Counted from the first letter of the stretch, positions 45,006 through 54,494 are shown. The stretch is DNA of 64,000 bases from SCGC-AAA076-P13 sp905478035 (GCA_943846785.1 OX044367.1:1233871-1297870), one strand, 5' to 3'. Notes: generated by a model from the sequence alone, not told the origin. Numbers and translations are program-made.

Positions 45006-46142
45006 ATGTCAGAACAAAATTCAAAAGAGATTAGATCAATAGTGACTAGTGAAGGAAATGTGGAACTTTCTATTGCAATATCAGAGATACCAGTTCCTTC
45101 AGATGACGAAGTTTTAATTAAAGTACATGCATCTCCAATCAACCCTTCAGATTTAGCATTATTATTAAGTTTTGCTGCAGATATGGATACTATTAGCACA
45201 ACAGGATCAGGCGATGACACTGTAACAACTATCAAGGTACATCCAGCAATGATGGGTGCAATGAAGCCAAGATTGGATGAATCAATGCAGGTTGGTAATG
45301 AAGGAAGTGGCGTTGTTGTTGATGCAGGTGCAAATGCTAAAGACCTTATTGGCAAAACAGTTGGGCTTGCAGGTGGAGCAATGTATTCTCAATATAGATG
45401 TGTTCCAGCAATGAGTTGTTTGGTTATGGAAGATGGCACATCAGCTGCAGAAGCTGCGTCTTCATTTGTGAATCCTTTAACTGCATTAGCTTTTGTTGAA
45501 ACTATGAAAATGGAGAATCATACAGCTCTTGTTCATACAGCAGCAGCATCAAACTTAGGCCAAATGTTAGTAAAGATATGTAAAGATGACTCTATACCTT
45601 TAGTTAATATTGTTAGAAAACCAGAGCAAGTTGAGCTATTAAAGAGTTTAGGTGCAGAATATGTTTGCAATACAAGTGATCCAGATTTCATGAAGGATTT
45701 AGTAAAGGCATTAATAGAAACAGGTGCTACGTTAGGTTTTGATGCTACTGGTGGTGGTAATAATGGTGAATTACCTGGACAAATACTATCTGCAATGGAA
45801 GTAGCAGCTAATGCAACTGCTAAGGAATATAGTAGATATGGATCTGATACATACAAGCAAGTTTATATTTATGGTGGTTTAGACAGACAGCCAACTCTTC
45901 TTAAGAGAGCATTTGGAATGTCATGGGGTCTTGGTGGATGGTTGTTGACTCCAATGATTGGAAAAATTGGCATGGAAAGATTTCAGCAAATGAGAGAAAG
46001 AGTAGCCTCAGAAATAAAGACGACTTTTGCTAGTAAATATGTCCAAGAAATATCATTTGAAGAAATGCTGAAGCCAGAAATTGTTAAGCTTTATGCCAAA
46101 CAAGCAACTGGTGAAAAGTATTTGGTAAATCCTCACAAGTAA
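45006..46142 (+). CDS. MDR-superfamily zinc-independent alcohol dehydrogenase / quinone oxidoreductase
   Basis: A 378-residue NAD(P)-dependent oxidoreductase. The GroES-like N-domain reads EVLIKVHASPINPSDLALLL, and GNEGSGVVVDAGANAKDLIGKTVG follows an insertion of about 35 residues (45178-45288). A Rossmann domain (ALVHTAAASNLGQMLVKIC, VNIVRKPEQVELLKSLGAEYV, GFDATGGG) follows. The zinc ligands of true alcohol dehydrogenases are not evident. It is preceded by GGAGAAA and followed 3 bases later by an HxlR regulator, which suggests redox- or aldehyde-responsive control. Confidence 0.85.
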   Translation: MSEQNSKEIRSIVTSEGNVELSIAISEIPVPSDDEVLIKVHASPINPSDLALLLSFAADMDTISTTGSGDDTVTTIKVHPAMMGAMKPRLDESMQVGNEGSGVVVDAGANAKDLIGKTVGLAGGAMYSQYRCVPAMSCLVMEDGTSAAEAASSFVNPLTALAFVETMKMENHTALVHTAAASNLGQMLVKICKDDSIPLVNIVRKPEQVELLKSLGAEYVCNTSDPDFMKDLVKALIETGATLGFDATGGGNNGELPGQILSAMEVAANATAKEYSRYGSDTYKQVYIYGGLDRQPTLLKRAFGMSWGLGGWLLTPMIGKIGMERFQQMRERVASEIKTTFASKYVQEISFEEMLKPEIVKLYAKQATGEKYLVNPHK

Positions 46143-46145
46143 ACA

Positions 46146-46472
46146 ATGAATAAAATAAACTGCCCTATTACTAATTCACTCAAACTAATTGGAGGTAAAT
46201 GGAAGATAGCAATAATTTATAATTTAATGAAGGGTCCAATAAGATTTGGCGAGTTAAAAAAAGTGCTTTCGCCAATTACCCAGCAAATGCTTACAAAGCA
46301 ATTGCGAGAATTAGAAAGAGATAAGGTAATAAACAGGAAAGTTTATGAAGTTGTGCCCCCTAAAGTCGAGTACTCTCTTACTGATATGGGTCTGTCTTTA
46401 AGACCTGTATTAGATTCTTGGTGTAAATGGGGAAATGAAAACCAAAAATTAATGCAAAAAATAATTGATTAG
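46146..46472 (+). CDS. HxlR-family transcriptional regulator
   Basis: A 108-residue winged-helix protein. CPITNSLKLIGGKWKIAIIYNLMKGPIRFGELKKVL, then ITQQMLTKQLRELERDKVINRKVYEVVPPKVEYSLTDMG, is the complete HxlR domain including the N-terminal conserved Cys found in redox- or aldehyde-sensing members. It is 3 bases from the oxidoreductase it likely regulates and overlaps the convergent phosphoribosyltransferase end by four bases. Confidence 0.9.
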   Translation: MNKINCPITNSLKLIGGKWKIAIIYNLMKGPIRFGELKKVLSPITQQMLTKQLRELERDKVINRKVYEVVPPKVEYSLTDMGLSLRPVLDSWCKWGNENQKLMQKIID

Positions 46473-47042
46473 TTTTTTTCAATAATATTAGCAATTTTAT
46501 CGAGAAGATTTCCTAATTCTGGTTTATTTTCTTTTAGCTCTTTGACTGTCAAACCATCAAGCTCATGAGGAAATACTAACCACTTGTCAGTCTCATGAAT
46601 ATAGTAATTAGGCTTTCGATCTGTTTTATTTTTATTGGGTTTAAAGTATGGGGTTGCAATTCTTATCTCAGGTGTATTTTTTTTACATGCTTTTTTAAGA
46701 TCATTGACGACTTGATTGATAGATAAACCAGTATCATAAACGTCATCAACAATTAAAAGAGAGTCTTCAGATTCTAACTTTTTGATAACATAGTTTAGTC
46801 CATAAACTTGAACTGTTTTACTACGTTCATCCATTCCTGCATAAGATGAGGTTCTTATTGCGATATGGTCTGACTTAACACCCAAAACATCTAAAAACTC
46901 CTGAACAGCGATTCCTATTGGCGCACCTCCTCTCCATACTCCAACTATATAAGTCAGGTCGAAATCCACTTTCATAAACTTGCCATGCTAGTTTAAAAGA
47001 ATCTTCAAGTAATTCTTGAGCCTGAATGAAATTTTTATCCAT
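46469..47042 (-). CDS. Phosphoribosyltransferase (purine salvage type), one frameshift
   Basis: Transfers phosphoribose to a purine base. The open frame from 46975 reads TYIVGVWRGGAPIGIAVQEF, HIAIRTSSYAGM, the PRPP loop SLLIVDDVYDTGLSINQVV and WLVFPHE. That frame opens in mid-domain. Reading upstream in the neighbouring frame from ATG 47042 gives DKNFIQAQELLEDSFKLAWQ then VYESGFRPD, which is how this family normally begins. A one-base indel at about 46945-46960 joins the two; repaired length is about 190 residues. It probably salvages hypoxanthine, xanthine or guanine. A TonB receptor lies upstream and a purine permease nearby. Confidence 0.82.
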
Positions 47043-47059
47043 ATGATTATTTTATGAAA

Positions 47060-47089
47060 GAGACTATGCCATGACAATAGCATAGTCTC
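47060..47089 (-). terminator. Rho-independent terminator after the TonB receptor gene
   Basis: GAGACTATGC and GCATAGTCTC form a perfect 10-bp stem with a 10-base loop. On the minus strand the stem is followed by TTTCAT and AT-rich sequence and preceded by AAAT. It lies 31 bases after the receptor stop and 17 bases before the next minus-strand gene. Confidence 0.7.
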
Positions 47090-47120
47090 ATTTGAATTTA
47101 TGTTTGAAGTTGCTTAGTAA

Positions 47121-49457
47121 TTAAAATTGTTTGCTTAGACGAACCATAAACTGACGAGGAGCAATATACTCAAGACCAGTAGCAGCTACACCAAATACAT
47201 CGGTCATACTTGAATTAACACCCTCAACTCCAGTTGCATTCAATAGCATTAGGTCTAATCCCCATGTATCTCCAACAAAGTTATAGCTAGCTGTTAAATT
47301 TAATATGTTGTAAGCCTTAATATTATCTACTAAGAGATTATTAGATACTCTTTGTTGGAATTCACCTCTTCTTACATACTGAACAACCCCAGTAAATTCT
47401 GTACCTGATGATAAAACAGACTCATATACCATACTAATATCAGCTGTAAATTCAGGACTCTTTGCTAATGCATTACCTTTTACATTTTCTTTTAGGTTGT
47501 AACGTAGATCTTCTTGTCCAAAAAAGTATTGATACGCATCTACATTATCTAAAACATCATAGTCAGATGATACTTCTGAATCTAAAAAGGCTAAATTCAT
47601 ATCTAAACTTAATGAATCAGTTAATAGAGCAGTTAACTCTGCTTCAAAGCCTGTCATTTCAGATTCAGGTATGTTGGCAACACCACCTCTGTATGGATCT
47701 GGGTCAGTTGCTTGGAACTGAAGGTTTTCATAATCATATGAAAACAAAGCTAAGTTAGCCCTAGCTCTACCATCAAATAAATCTGTTTTTAAACCAACCT
47801 CAATTGCTTCTATATTTTCACTCTCATAAGTTTGAAAAACCATAGCAGGTGCTACAGGTCTTCCAGCAGCTATATCTTCAGCCTCTGTATATCCATAAGT
47901 TAAATTGCTTCCACCAGGTTTAAAGCCCTGTGAAAATGATACATAAGCCATAGTATCATCCGATAAATCGAACTCCCCTACAACTTTTCCAGTTACCTTA
48001 TCTACATCACCAGCTGCTTCAAAAACGTCAACATTATAAAAGTTTGCTACATTTGTACTAAATGTATCTTCTGAGTAACGAATACCTGAAACCAATCTAA
48101 AGTCTTCAGTAAAACTGTATGTAGTTTGAGCATAAATAGAATATGACTCTCTGCTTGGAAATGCATCAGTAACAAAATCCCACTCAGCATCAAATACAGC
48201 AAAACGTCCAGGTATACCATAGTCATGGTCATAACATGATCCAGATACTGCATTTGAGTTTGAACATTCATAAAGAATGTTTCCATCATTATTGTTATCT
48301 CTATAGCCTCTAATATGATTTTCTATATCATGTTCCATGTAAAAAGCGCCAAGAGTCCAGTCAAGACCCCCAAATAAAGGCTCATTAGAAACCAAGTTAA
48401 TTTCAAAAGTTTTTGTTTCAACTATAGAAGATTCTGAGTTGTATTCAGCTCTTTGGTAGGTTGCATTAGGACCCAAACCAGGTATTACTTTTACCAAGTC
48501 ACCATAGTTATGTCTGTCATTATCTCTATCTACTGATATATCATCTTCTTGTGAACTTGCCATTACTTTAAGATTTGCAAATCCTAAATCTGTTTCATAA
48601 ATAGCCGCAACTACTAATGAAGTTAAATCATGTTTTGATAATGAATCTTGATATAGCTCTCTAGGGTCAGAAGATACGTCATCAACACCTTTCATTGCAG
48701 AACCATTTCTGTCGACTTTGAAATACTGCCCAAAAAATCTCAATGATGAAATATCATCAATTTCTAATAACCAATCACTTCTTAAGCTTATATTGCTTGC
48801 GTCATCAAGATCTTGACCTGTAACAAGGTTTTTTGTGAAGCCATCTCTCTCAGTTATAGAAGCTGAGAATCTAGTAGCAAGCTTTTTGCTTAATGGAATA
48901 TTATTTGATGTTCTAAATTTTGCTAGGCCATATGTCCCCATAGTAAAATCAGCTTTACCACCATAACTATCAGTTGTTGGTTTTTTGCTGATTACATTAA
49001 TCGCTCCACCTGTTGAGTTTTGGCCAAAAAGAGTTCCTTGAGGTCCTCTAAGCACCTCAATACGCTCAACATCTATGAAATCTGTCTGTAAAGAGAATGG
49101 GGATGCAATAAAAATACCATCCATATGGAATGCTACAGAAGGTGCAGCAATAGCATTTTGATTCGTTTCATTTCCAACACCTCTGATGGAAATAACAGTT
49201 TTATATCCTTCATTTTTTGCAACTGTAACGCCGGGAACGATTCCACTTAAGTCAACAAATGATGTAATATTTTTTGTATCTAGATCTGAGTCTGTAAGAG
49301 CTGAAACAGATTGTGAAATATCTTGAAGGCTCTCGCTTCGCTTTTCAGCTGTGACAATAACATCTTCAATAAAATTCTGTTGAGCAAAGGACTGCTGAAC
49401 AGTAAAAATAGTTAATGTAATTAGAAAATACTTGTTTATAAAACGATACGGTTTCAT
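47121..49457 (-). CDS. TonB-dependent outer-membrane receptor
   Basis: A 778-residue receptor. It has a signal peptide (YFLITLTIFTVQQSFAQ), then a TonB-box-like EDVIVTAEKR. The plug domain has LQDISQSVSALT, ISIRGVGNE, DVERIEVLRGPQGTLFGQNSTGGAINVISKKP (the plug signature). A beta-barrel ends in an aromatic residue (RQFMVRLSKQF), as outer-membrane barrels do. The wording is that of the broad marine TonB family that takes up carbohydrates, lipids or other large substrates rather than a clear siderophore receptor. Ligand unknown. A perfect 18-bp palindrome lies between the start codon and the upstream region. Confidence 0.92.
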   Translation of the reverse strand: MKPYRFINKYFLITLTIFTVQQSFAQQNFIEDVIVTAEKRSESLQDISQSVSALTDSDLDTKNITSFVDLSGIVPGVTVAKNEGYKTVISIRGVGNETNQNAIAAPSVAFHMDGIFIASPFSLQTDFIDVERIEVLRGPQGTLFGQNSTGGAINVISKKPTTDSYGGKADFTMGTYGLAKFRTSNNIPLSKKLATRFSASITERDGFTKNLVTGQDLDDASNISLRSDWLLEIDDISSLRFFGQYFKVDRNGSAMKGVDDVSSDPRELYQDSLSKHDLTSLVVAAIYETDLGFANLKVMASSQEDDISVDRDNDRHNYGDLVKVIPGLGPNATYQRAEYNSESSIVETKTFEINLVSNEPLFGGLDWTLGAFYMEHDIENHIRGYRDNNNDGNILYECSNSNAVSGSCYDHDYGIPGRFAVFDAEWDFVTDAFPSRESYSIYAQTTYSFTEDFRLVSGIRYSEDTFSTNVANFYNVDVFEAAGDVDKVTGKVVGEFDLSDDTMAYVSFSQGFKPGGSNLTYGYTEAEDIAAGRPVAPAMVFQTYESENIEAIEVGLKTDLFDGRARANLALFSYDYENLQFQATDPDPYRGGVANIPESEMTGFEAELTALLTDSLSLDMNLAFLDSEVSSDYDVLDNVDAYQYFFGQEDLRYNLKENVKGNALAKSPEFTADISMVYESVLSSGTEFTGVVQYVRRGEFQQRVSNNLLVDNIKAYNILNLTASYNFVGDTWGLDLMLLNATGVEGVNSSMTDVFGVAATGLEYIAPRQFMVRLSKQF

Positions 49458-49469
49458 TATGTTTCCCCA

Positions 49470-49487
49470 GCATAATTTAAATTATGC
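49470..49487. promoter_or_regulatory. Perfect 18-bp palindrome upstream of the TonB receptor
   Basis: GCATAATTTAAATTATGC is a perfect palindrome 12 bases upstream of the receptor start codon. It could be an operator or part of the transcript leader. Confidence 0.5.
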
Positions 49488-49605
49488 AAATATAAGTTAA
49501 TATTAATAATTGACATGCAATCTGAATGCCAAATAAAAAATTAAATTGTTTTTTTATTGTTAATAAGCTTATAGTTTGTGTGCAAAATCAATACTTAAAA
49601 TTATT

Positions 49606-50907
49606 ATGGAATCAATATTAGAAAGAACATTCAAACTAAAGTCTAATAATACTACTTTTCAAAGAGAAATGTTGGCAGGTTTTACAACTTTTATCACAAT
49701 GGCTTACATAATTTTTGTTAATCCTCAGATGATGGCTTCTAGTGGTATGGATTATGGGGCTAGTTTTGTAGGGACATGCCTTGCAGCAGCAATTGCATGT
49801 TTTGCAATGGGTATTTACTCTAATTGGCCTGTTGGTCTTGCTCCAGGAATGGGTTTAAATGCCTTCTTTACCTATACTGTTGTCGGAGAAATGGGATATT
49901 CCTGGGAAGTTGCACTAGGTGCAGTTTTTTTAGCTGGTATTTTATTTGTAATTATGAGTGTTACTCCCTTGAGGCGCTGGATGCTTGATAGCATTCCCAT
50001 GAACTTAAGAATTGCTATGGGCTCTGGTGTGGGTCTTTTTATAGGATTTATTGGTTTAAAAAGTGGAGGAATAATAGTTGCTAATGATGCAACTTTTGTG
50101 AGCTTAGGCAATTTTATGAATATAGAAACTCTTCTTTCAGCAGTAGGATTTTTATTAATAGCTGTTTTATCTAACAGAAAGGTGTCTGGATCAATAATAA
50201 TTGGTGTTCTTAGTGTCACTTTATTGGGCATTTTTTTTGATTTAGTTCAATTTCAGGGCGTTATTTCATATCCACCAAGTATTTCTCCAATTTTCATTAA
50301 ATTAGATATCTTGGGAGCATTAGATCTTGCAATGATAAGTGTCATTATTTCTTTCCTTTTCGTTAATTTATTTGATACTGCTGGTACTCTTTTGGGAGTT
50401 GCAACAAGAGCTAAGCTTATTGACGAATCAGGTGAGGTATTAAATCTAGATAAAGCATTAAAGGCTGATAGTAGCTCAAGTGTTCTTGGTTCATTTTTTG
50501 GATGTGCACCAGTAACTAGTTATGTTGAGAGCTCAGCAGGTGTTGAGGCAGGTGGAAGAACAGGTCTTACCGCTGTGGTTGTTGGTTTCTTGTTTTTGAT
50601 AGCTATTTTCTTTTCGCCACTAGCAGCGATTGTTCCTGCATATGCAACTGCTGGAGCTTTAATTTATGTTGCCATATTAATGCTAAGCGGTATGGAAAAA
50701 CTAGACTGGTCAGATTTAAGTGAGCTTCTTCCAGCACTGATTATGATAATTATGATTCCTCTTACCTTCTCAATTGCTAATGGGATAGCACTAGGCTTTA
50801 TTTCATATGTAGTAATGAAGATCTCTGCAGGTGAAATAAAAAATATTTCATCAGGTGCATGGTTTTTAGCTGTAATTTTTTTAGCTAAATTTATATTTTT
50901 ACCATAA
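49606..50907 (+). CDS. NCS2/AzgA-type purine permease
   Basis: A 433-residue inner-membrane permease with about 12-14 hydrophobic segments. GFTTFITMAYIIFVNPQMM opens the first helix. WPVGLAPGMGLNAFFTYTVV, IGLKSGGIIV, NLFDTAGTLLGVATRA and the substrate-site SFFGCAPVTSYVESSAGVEAGGRTGLTAVVVG follow. These are signatures of AzgA-like adenine/guanine/hypoxanthine permeases. The start was placed at ATG 49606 (ESILERTFKL) rather than the TTG at 49576. It is divergent from the TonB receptor. Confidence 0.92.
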   Translation: MESILERTFKLKSNNTTFQREMLAGFTTFITMAYIIFVNPQMMASSGMDYGASFVGTCLAAAIACFAMGIYSNWPVGLAPGMGLNAFFTYTVVGEMGYSWEVALGAVFLAGILFVIMSVTPLRRWMLDSIPMNLRIAMGSGVGLFIGFIGLKSGGIIVANDATFVSLGNFMNIETLLSAVGFLLIAVLSNRKVSGSIIIGVLSVTLLGIFFDLVQFQGVISYPPSISPIFIKLDILGALDLAMISVIISFLFVNLFDTAGTLLGVATRAKLIDESGEVLNLDKALKADSSSSVLGSFFGCAPVTSYVESSAGVEAGGRTGLTAVVVGFLFLIAIFFSPLAAIVPAYATAGALIYVAILMLSGMEKLDWSDLSELLPALIMIIMIPLTFSIANGIALGFISYVVMKISAGEIKNISSGAWFLAVIFLAKFIFLP

Positions 50908-50912
50908 GCAAA

Positions 50913-51851
50913 TTATTTTAATCTTCTAGGACCAGGAAAAAATCTATTTGTTTGTTGTTGGTATTGTTTATAACCAGGTCTCTTTTGAGCCGAGTAGTAT
51001 TCAGATGGGACTGCGCCAGTTGTATAAACCAAAGTCTTGTACATAGCCCATGATGCATAAATCAAGCAAGCAAGTGTAAGCCATAACCCATCGTTATAAT
51101 CATTACCAAATAGATTTAAACTTATAGGGTCAATAGCAAGCAATGACGGAATTGCTGCAATTAAGACGCCATTCCATACCATCCACTCAGCAAAATAGTT
51201 AGGATGCCTACAAAAACTCCACAATCCGATATTGCAGACTTGTTTTTGCTTACCTTCTTTTTTCATCTTTCTAAGAAATGCAAGTTTTTGATAATCAGCA
51301 ACTGACTCCATGATATATGCCAAAATAAAAATCACTAAACCAACTAATTCGATCAAAGAAAAATTTCTAGAATCATTTGAGGCTATTAAAAATACTGGGA
51401 GTGCTAAAAATGATGCATTTGCTAGACCTTGAGATATAGCATCAATTTGCAAAGCCAATGAAGTATTTTCTTTACCCTCTTCTTTCCATAAAACACGCTG
51501 ATACTGATATCTTGGAAATTCTTTATCTAACATGCCAAGTTGCCACATTTTTAAAGCACCAAGACCCATGCGAAGTCCAATAACTATAACTACACCACTA
51601 ATAATTAAAGATCGAAGCCAGTACCCCTCGCTGAAAACAAAGCTTATTAATCCAAGTAATACCAATCCCCATGGCCACCCAATATCAACATAGCTCATTC
51701 GTCCTGTTTTCCAAAGAGGTATGCAAACCACCAGAGTAAAAAGAATAACTTGCCCTGATAAATTTATAAGACCAATAGTATGAAATGCTGATGTGGATAA
51801 GAGTATCAACAAAACAAAAATATATGGATAAAGAGGTCGAAAGTAATGCAT
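50913..51851 (-). CDS. DUF1295 / steroid 5-alpha-reductase-like membrane protein
   Basis: A 312-residue polytopic membrane protein with several helices. A C-terminal block CRHPNYFAEWMVWNGVLIAA, then YNDGLWL and KRPGYKQYQQQTNRFFPGPRR, matches DUF1295 (steroid dehydrogenase / ICMT-like fold). Family members reduce double bonds in lipids or methylate, and the substrate is unknown. The start was placed at ATG 51851, two bases after the methyltransferase stop. It is the last gene of a four-gene minus-strand group with a methyltransferase, an MDR enzyme and an SDR. Confidence 0.83.
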   Translation of the reverse strand: MHYFRPLYPYIFVLLILLSTSAFHTIGLINLSGQVILFTLVVCIPLWKTGRMSYVDIGWPWGLVLLGLISFVFSEGYWLRSLIISGVVIVIGLRMGLGALKMWQLGMLDKEFPRYQYQRVLWKEEGKENTSLALQIDAISQGLANASFLALPVFLIASNDSRNFSLIELVGLVIFILAYIMESVADYQKLAFLRKMKKEGKQKQVCNIGLWSFCRHPNYFAEWMVWNGVLIAAIPSLLAIDPISLNLFGNDYNDGLWLTLACLIYASWAMYKTLVYTTGAVPSEYYSAQKRPGYKQYQQQTNRFFPGPRRLK

Positions 51852-51853
51852 AG

Positions 51854-52471
51854 TTATTTTGTTCCAGTTAATACGAGTGTTCCTTGCCAATCCTTATTTT
51901 GGTTAGCTCGCCATGAAGTTACATTTTTTAAGCCAGATGCTTTAAATATATCTATCCATTCAGGTTCTTTTAACATGAGCATTGGCGTGCCAACTTTTTC
52001 TTGCCAAAAATGTGAGTCTATATTCTCATAATAAAGATCTATGCCAGCTATAAATCTTCCACCATTATTCAACCATGATTTTGCAATATTATTTATAACA
52101 TCTGTAGGATTTTCTAAATAATATAAAACTTCCATAGAGTGAATCAGGTCATATTTATTTGGTGATTTAAAACTATTAATATCAGCAGTTATGTATTTTT
52201 CTTCGGCACCTCTAGAAATAGCAGCTTGAATCATCTGCTCTGCCCCATCGATCCCAACTGCCTTATTGCATAAATAATGTTTAGCTATTTGCCTTACAAC
52301 CCAGCCATTTCCGCAACCTAGGTCTAAAAAACTGAAGTTATTTCCAATATCGACTCTTTCTTTTAATGCAAAGTCGGTCATATTTTGAACAGAGATAGTA
52401 TGCCCATTTTGCATACCAATATCCTTACCCTCTTCTAACCATTGTCCAAATACCTCAGTAGCACTTCTCAT
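51854..52471 (-). CDS. Class I SAM-dependent methyltransferase
   Basis: A 205-residue methyltransferase with motif I FSFLDLGCGNGWVVRQIA near residue 46, motif II GIDGAEQMIQAAISRG, and YDLIHSMEVLYYLENPTDVINNIAKSWLNNGGRFIAGID covering motifs IV-VI. The substrate is unknown; small-molecule or lipid targets are common. It is 2 bases from the DUF1295 gene and 15 bases from the MDR gene. Confidence 0.85.
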   Translation of the reverse strand: MRSATEVFGQWLEEGKDIGMQNGHTISVQNMTDFALKERVDIGNNFSFLDLGCGNGWVVRQIAKHYLCNKAVGIDGAEQMIQAAISRGAEEKYITADINSFKSPNKYDLIHSMEVLYYLENPTDVINNIAKSWLNNGGRFIAGIDLYYENIDSHFWQEKVGTPMLMLKEPEWIDIFKASGLKNVTSWRANQNKDWQGTLVLTGTK

Positions 52472-52486
52472 ATTAAAATATTCTGG

Positions 52487-53494
52487 TTAACTCATCGTTA
52501 TAGATATTTTTCCAAAATGTTTATTATCTATTTGATGTTGGAAAGCTGCTGCTAATTCAGATAAGTCGAAAGTATCACTTATCACCGGCTTAATATCAGT
52601 TTTTTCTAAGTAATCAATCATAGCCAATTGAGAATCTTTATTTGCCATTGAAATGCCACTTAGCCTAATTTGTTTTAAAAATATCCTTGGCAATACAATC
52701 TCACTAGCGGACGGTCCACTTAAAACACCAATAAGAGCAATATGACCTCCTAGCTTTGCGGATCTTACAGATTCTGCAAAAGTACCACCGCCACCGACTT
52801 CTATGACATGATCAACCCCTTCATTATTAGTCTTAGATAAAACCTCTTTGCCCCACTCAGGTGTATCTTTGTAGTTTATAAGCTCATCAGCGCCTAAAGC
52901 TTTAAGTTTTTCTAATTTTTCTGCAGAAGATGATGTTGCAATAACTTTTGCGCCCATAGATTTAGCTAGTTGTAGTGCAAAAATAGAAACCCCTCCAGTA
53001 CCTTGAACCAAAACTGTTTCTCCAGCCTTAAGTTTGCCATCATCAACTAATGCTCTCCATGCAGTAAGGCCAGCGCATGGCAAAGTAGCTGATTCTTTTA
53101 AATCAAAGTTACTGGGAGTTCTTGTAATAGCAGATGCCTTAATGGCAATACATTCTGTTGCATATCCGTCCTCATGATCTCCAATAAAACTTAATAGCTC
53201 ATACTTAGGTGGACCGCTTTGCCAATTTGGAAAACATACACTCATTACGTGATCACCAACTTTCCACTCAGTCACATCAGAGCCAACTTCTATTATTTCT
53301 CCTGCTGCATCCGACAAAGGAACCCTCTTATCGTCAGTTGGAATAGCTCCAAGAGCAACTAATAAATCATGATAATTTAAGCTACTTGCTGCTACTTTAA
53401 TAAGAACTTCATCAGATTTTGGCATAGGGACATCAGCATCACAGACTAATATATTTTCTAAACCACCTGGTTTAATTAGTTGTATTTGTTTCAT
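52487..53494 (-). CDS. MDR-superfamily NAD(P)-dependent alcohol dehydrogenase / quinone oxidoreductase
   Basis: A 335-residue two-domain oxidoreductase. It has VLIKVAASSLNYHDLLVALG, PLSDAAGEIIEVGSDV, TLPCAGLTAWRALVDDGKLKAGETVLVQGTGGVSIFALQLAK (nucleotide-binding) and VIATSSSAEKLEKLKALGAD, then HIALIGVLSG. No structural zinc cluster is seen, so this is a ZDH-type NADPH oxidoreductase. It lies 18 bases downstream of the SDR gene, and the cluster as a whole looks like reductive lipid or alcohol metabolism. Substrate unknown. Confidence 0.86.
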   Translation of the reverse strand: MKQIQLIKPGGLENILVCDADVPMPKSDEVLIKVAASSLNYHDLLVALGAIPTDDKRVPLSDAAGEIIEVGSDVTEWKVGDHVMSVCFPNWQSGPPKYELLSFIGDHEDGYATECIAIKASAITRTPSNFDLKESATLPCAGLTAWRALVDDGKLKAGETVLVQGTGGVSIFALQLAKSMGAKVIATSSSAEKLEKLKALGADELINYKDTPEWGKEVLSKTNNEGVDHVIEVGGGGTFAESVRSAKLGGHIALIGVLSGPSASEIVLPRIFLKQIRLSGISMANKDSQLAMIDYLEKTDIKPVISDTFDLSELAAAFQHQIDNKHFGKISITMS

Positions 53495-53512
53495 TTATAT
53501 TTTCTCCTTTTA

Positions 53513-54388
53513 TTAAAGCATATCAATTTTTTGATTAACAATATCTTTCAATAATGGACTTTCTGCAGACCTTGCAAAGGCCTCATCAATACCATTAAAT
53601 CTTTCCTGGTTAACTTGGCGGTAATTGGGGTGGGTAAAGATATATAACTCTCCATGATTAATAGCCTCAACAACTCTTTTACCAACAATAGAAACATCAA
53701 TACCATCTTTCACCATCTGTTTTGTTTGTTTTGAAAAGCTGCTTTCATTTTCAATTTGGTAGTTTTCTGATTTGTATTTATCTGGTCGATTTCTTTCAGA
53801 ATCATATATGCGAGTTTGAACAAAAGCAGGACATAGAACAGATACACCAATACGTTTATCTTGTAGCTCTGCAGCCCAACTTTCAGACAACGCAACTACA
53901 GCAGCCTTGCTTGCTGTATAGGCTCCACTATATGGAACCCCGCCCATGCCTGCCATTGATGATACATTTAAGATCCAACCACCTTCGCCATGATCCTTAA
54001 TAAGAGGAGTCATTACCTTTGCGCCGTAAACAACTCCCATTAGATTTACTCCTAGTGCCCATTGCCAGCCTTCAGTTTCTTGATTTTCTATAGGTCCTGA
54101 GTCGCCGCCGACACCTGCATTATTAACAACTATATGAACCTTACCAAATTTCTCTATTGCTTTATCAGCAACTGACTTCCATTGCATCTCATCAGCTACA
54201 TCTAATAAAGCACCCAAAACAGGAATTCCTAATGATTCCAGTTCAGTAGTAGATTTGAGTAGATTCTTTTCATCAATATCAGCAAGAACTATATTCATCT
54301 TTTGCTCACCTAATGCTTTAGCAATAGATAAGCCAATACCTTCAGCTCCTCCACTAATTACTGCAGTTCTTCCTTCAAATTTAAACAT
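53513..54388 (-). CDS. SDR-family oxidoreductase
   Basis: A 291-residue classical SDR. AVISGGAEGIGLSIAKALG is the TGxxxGIG cofactor loop, VVNNAGVGG the NNAG motif, and LNVSSMAGMGGVPYSGAYTASKAAVVALSESW provides the catalytic Ser, Tyr and Lys. FKFEGRTAVISG at the start and an extended C-terminus (YIFTHPNYRQV) are common in the branch annotated as C11-type or retinol-like dehydrogenases. It heads a four-gene minus-strand group. Substrate unknown. Confidence 0.88.
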   Translation of the reverse strand: MFKFEGRTAVISGGAEGIGLSIAKALGEQKMNIVLADIDEKNLLKSTTELESLGIPVLGALLDVADEMQWKSVADKAIEKFGKVHIVVNNAGVGGDSGPIENQETEGWQWALGVNLMGVVYGAKVMTPLIKDHGEGGWILNVSSMAGMGGVPYSGAYTASKAAVVALSESWAAELQDKRIGVSVLCPAFVQTRIYDSERNRPDKYKSENYQIENESSFSKQTKQMVKDGIDVSIVGKRVVEAINHGELYIFTHPNYRQVNQERFNGIDEAFARSAESPLLKDIVNQKIDML

Positions 54389-54494
54389 TTTAAATATTTC
54401 CTTCCATAGAATTGATTGATTTTTTGTGTACTAACATTGTAGTTAAAATAAAGACTATGTATATAATTAAGCAAGCTAATAACAACAGGGCAAT

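Noticed and set aside
45533..45856. 107-codon minus-strand frame within the MDR oxidoreductase
   Set aside because: Antisense shadow of a conserved gene with low-complexity composition.
49872..50231. 119-codon minus-strand frame opposite the purine permease
   Set aside because: Shadow of a membrane-protein gene, without start-site support.
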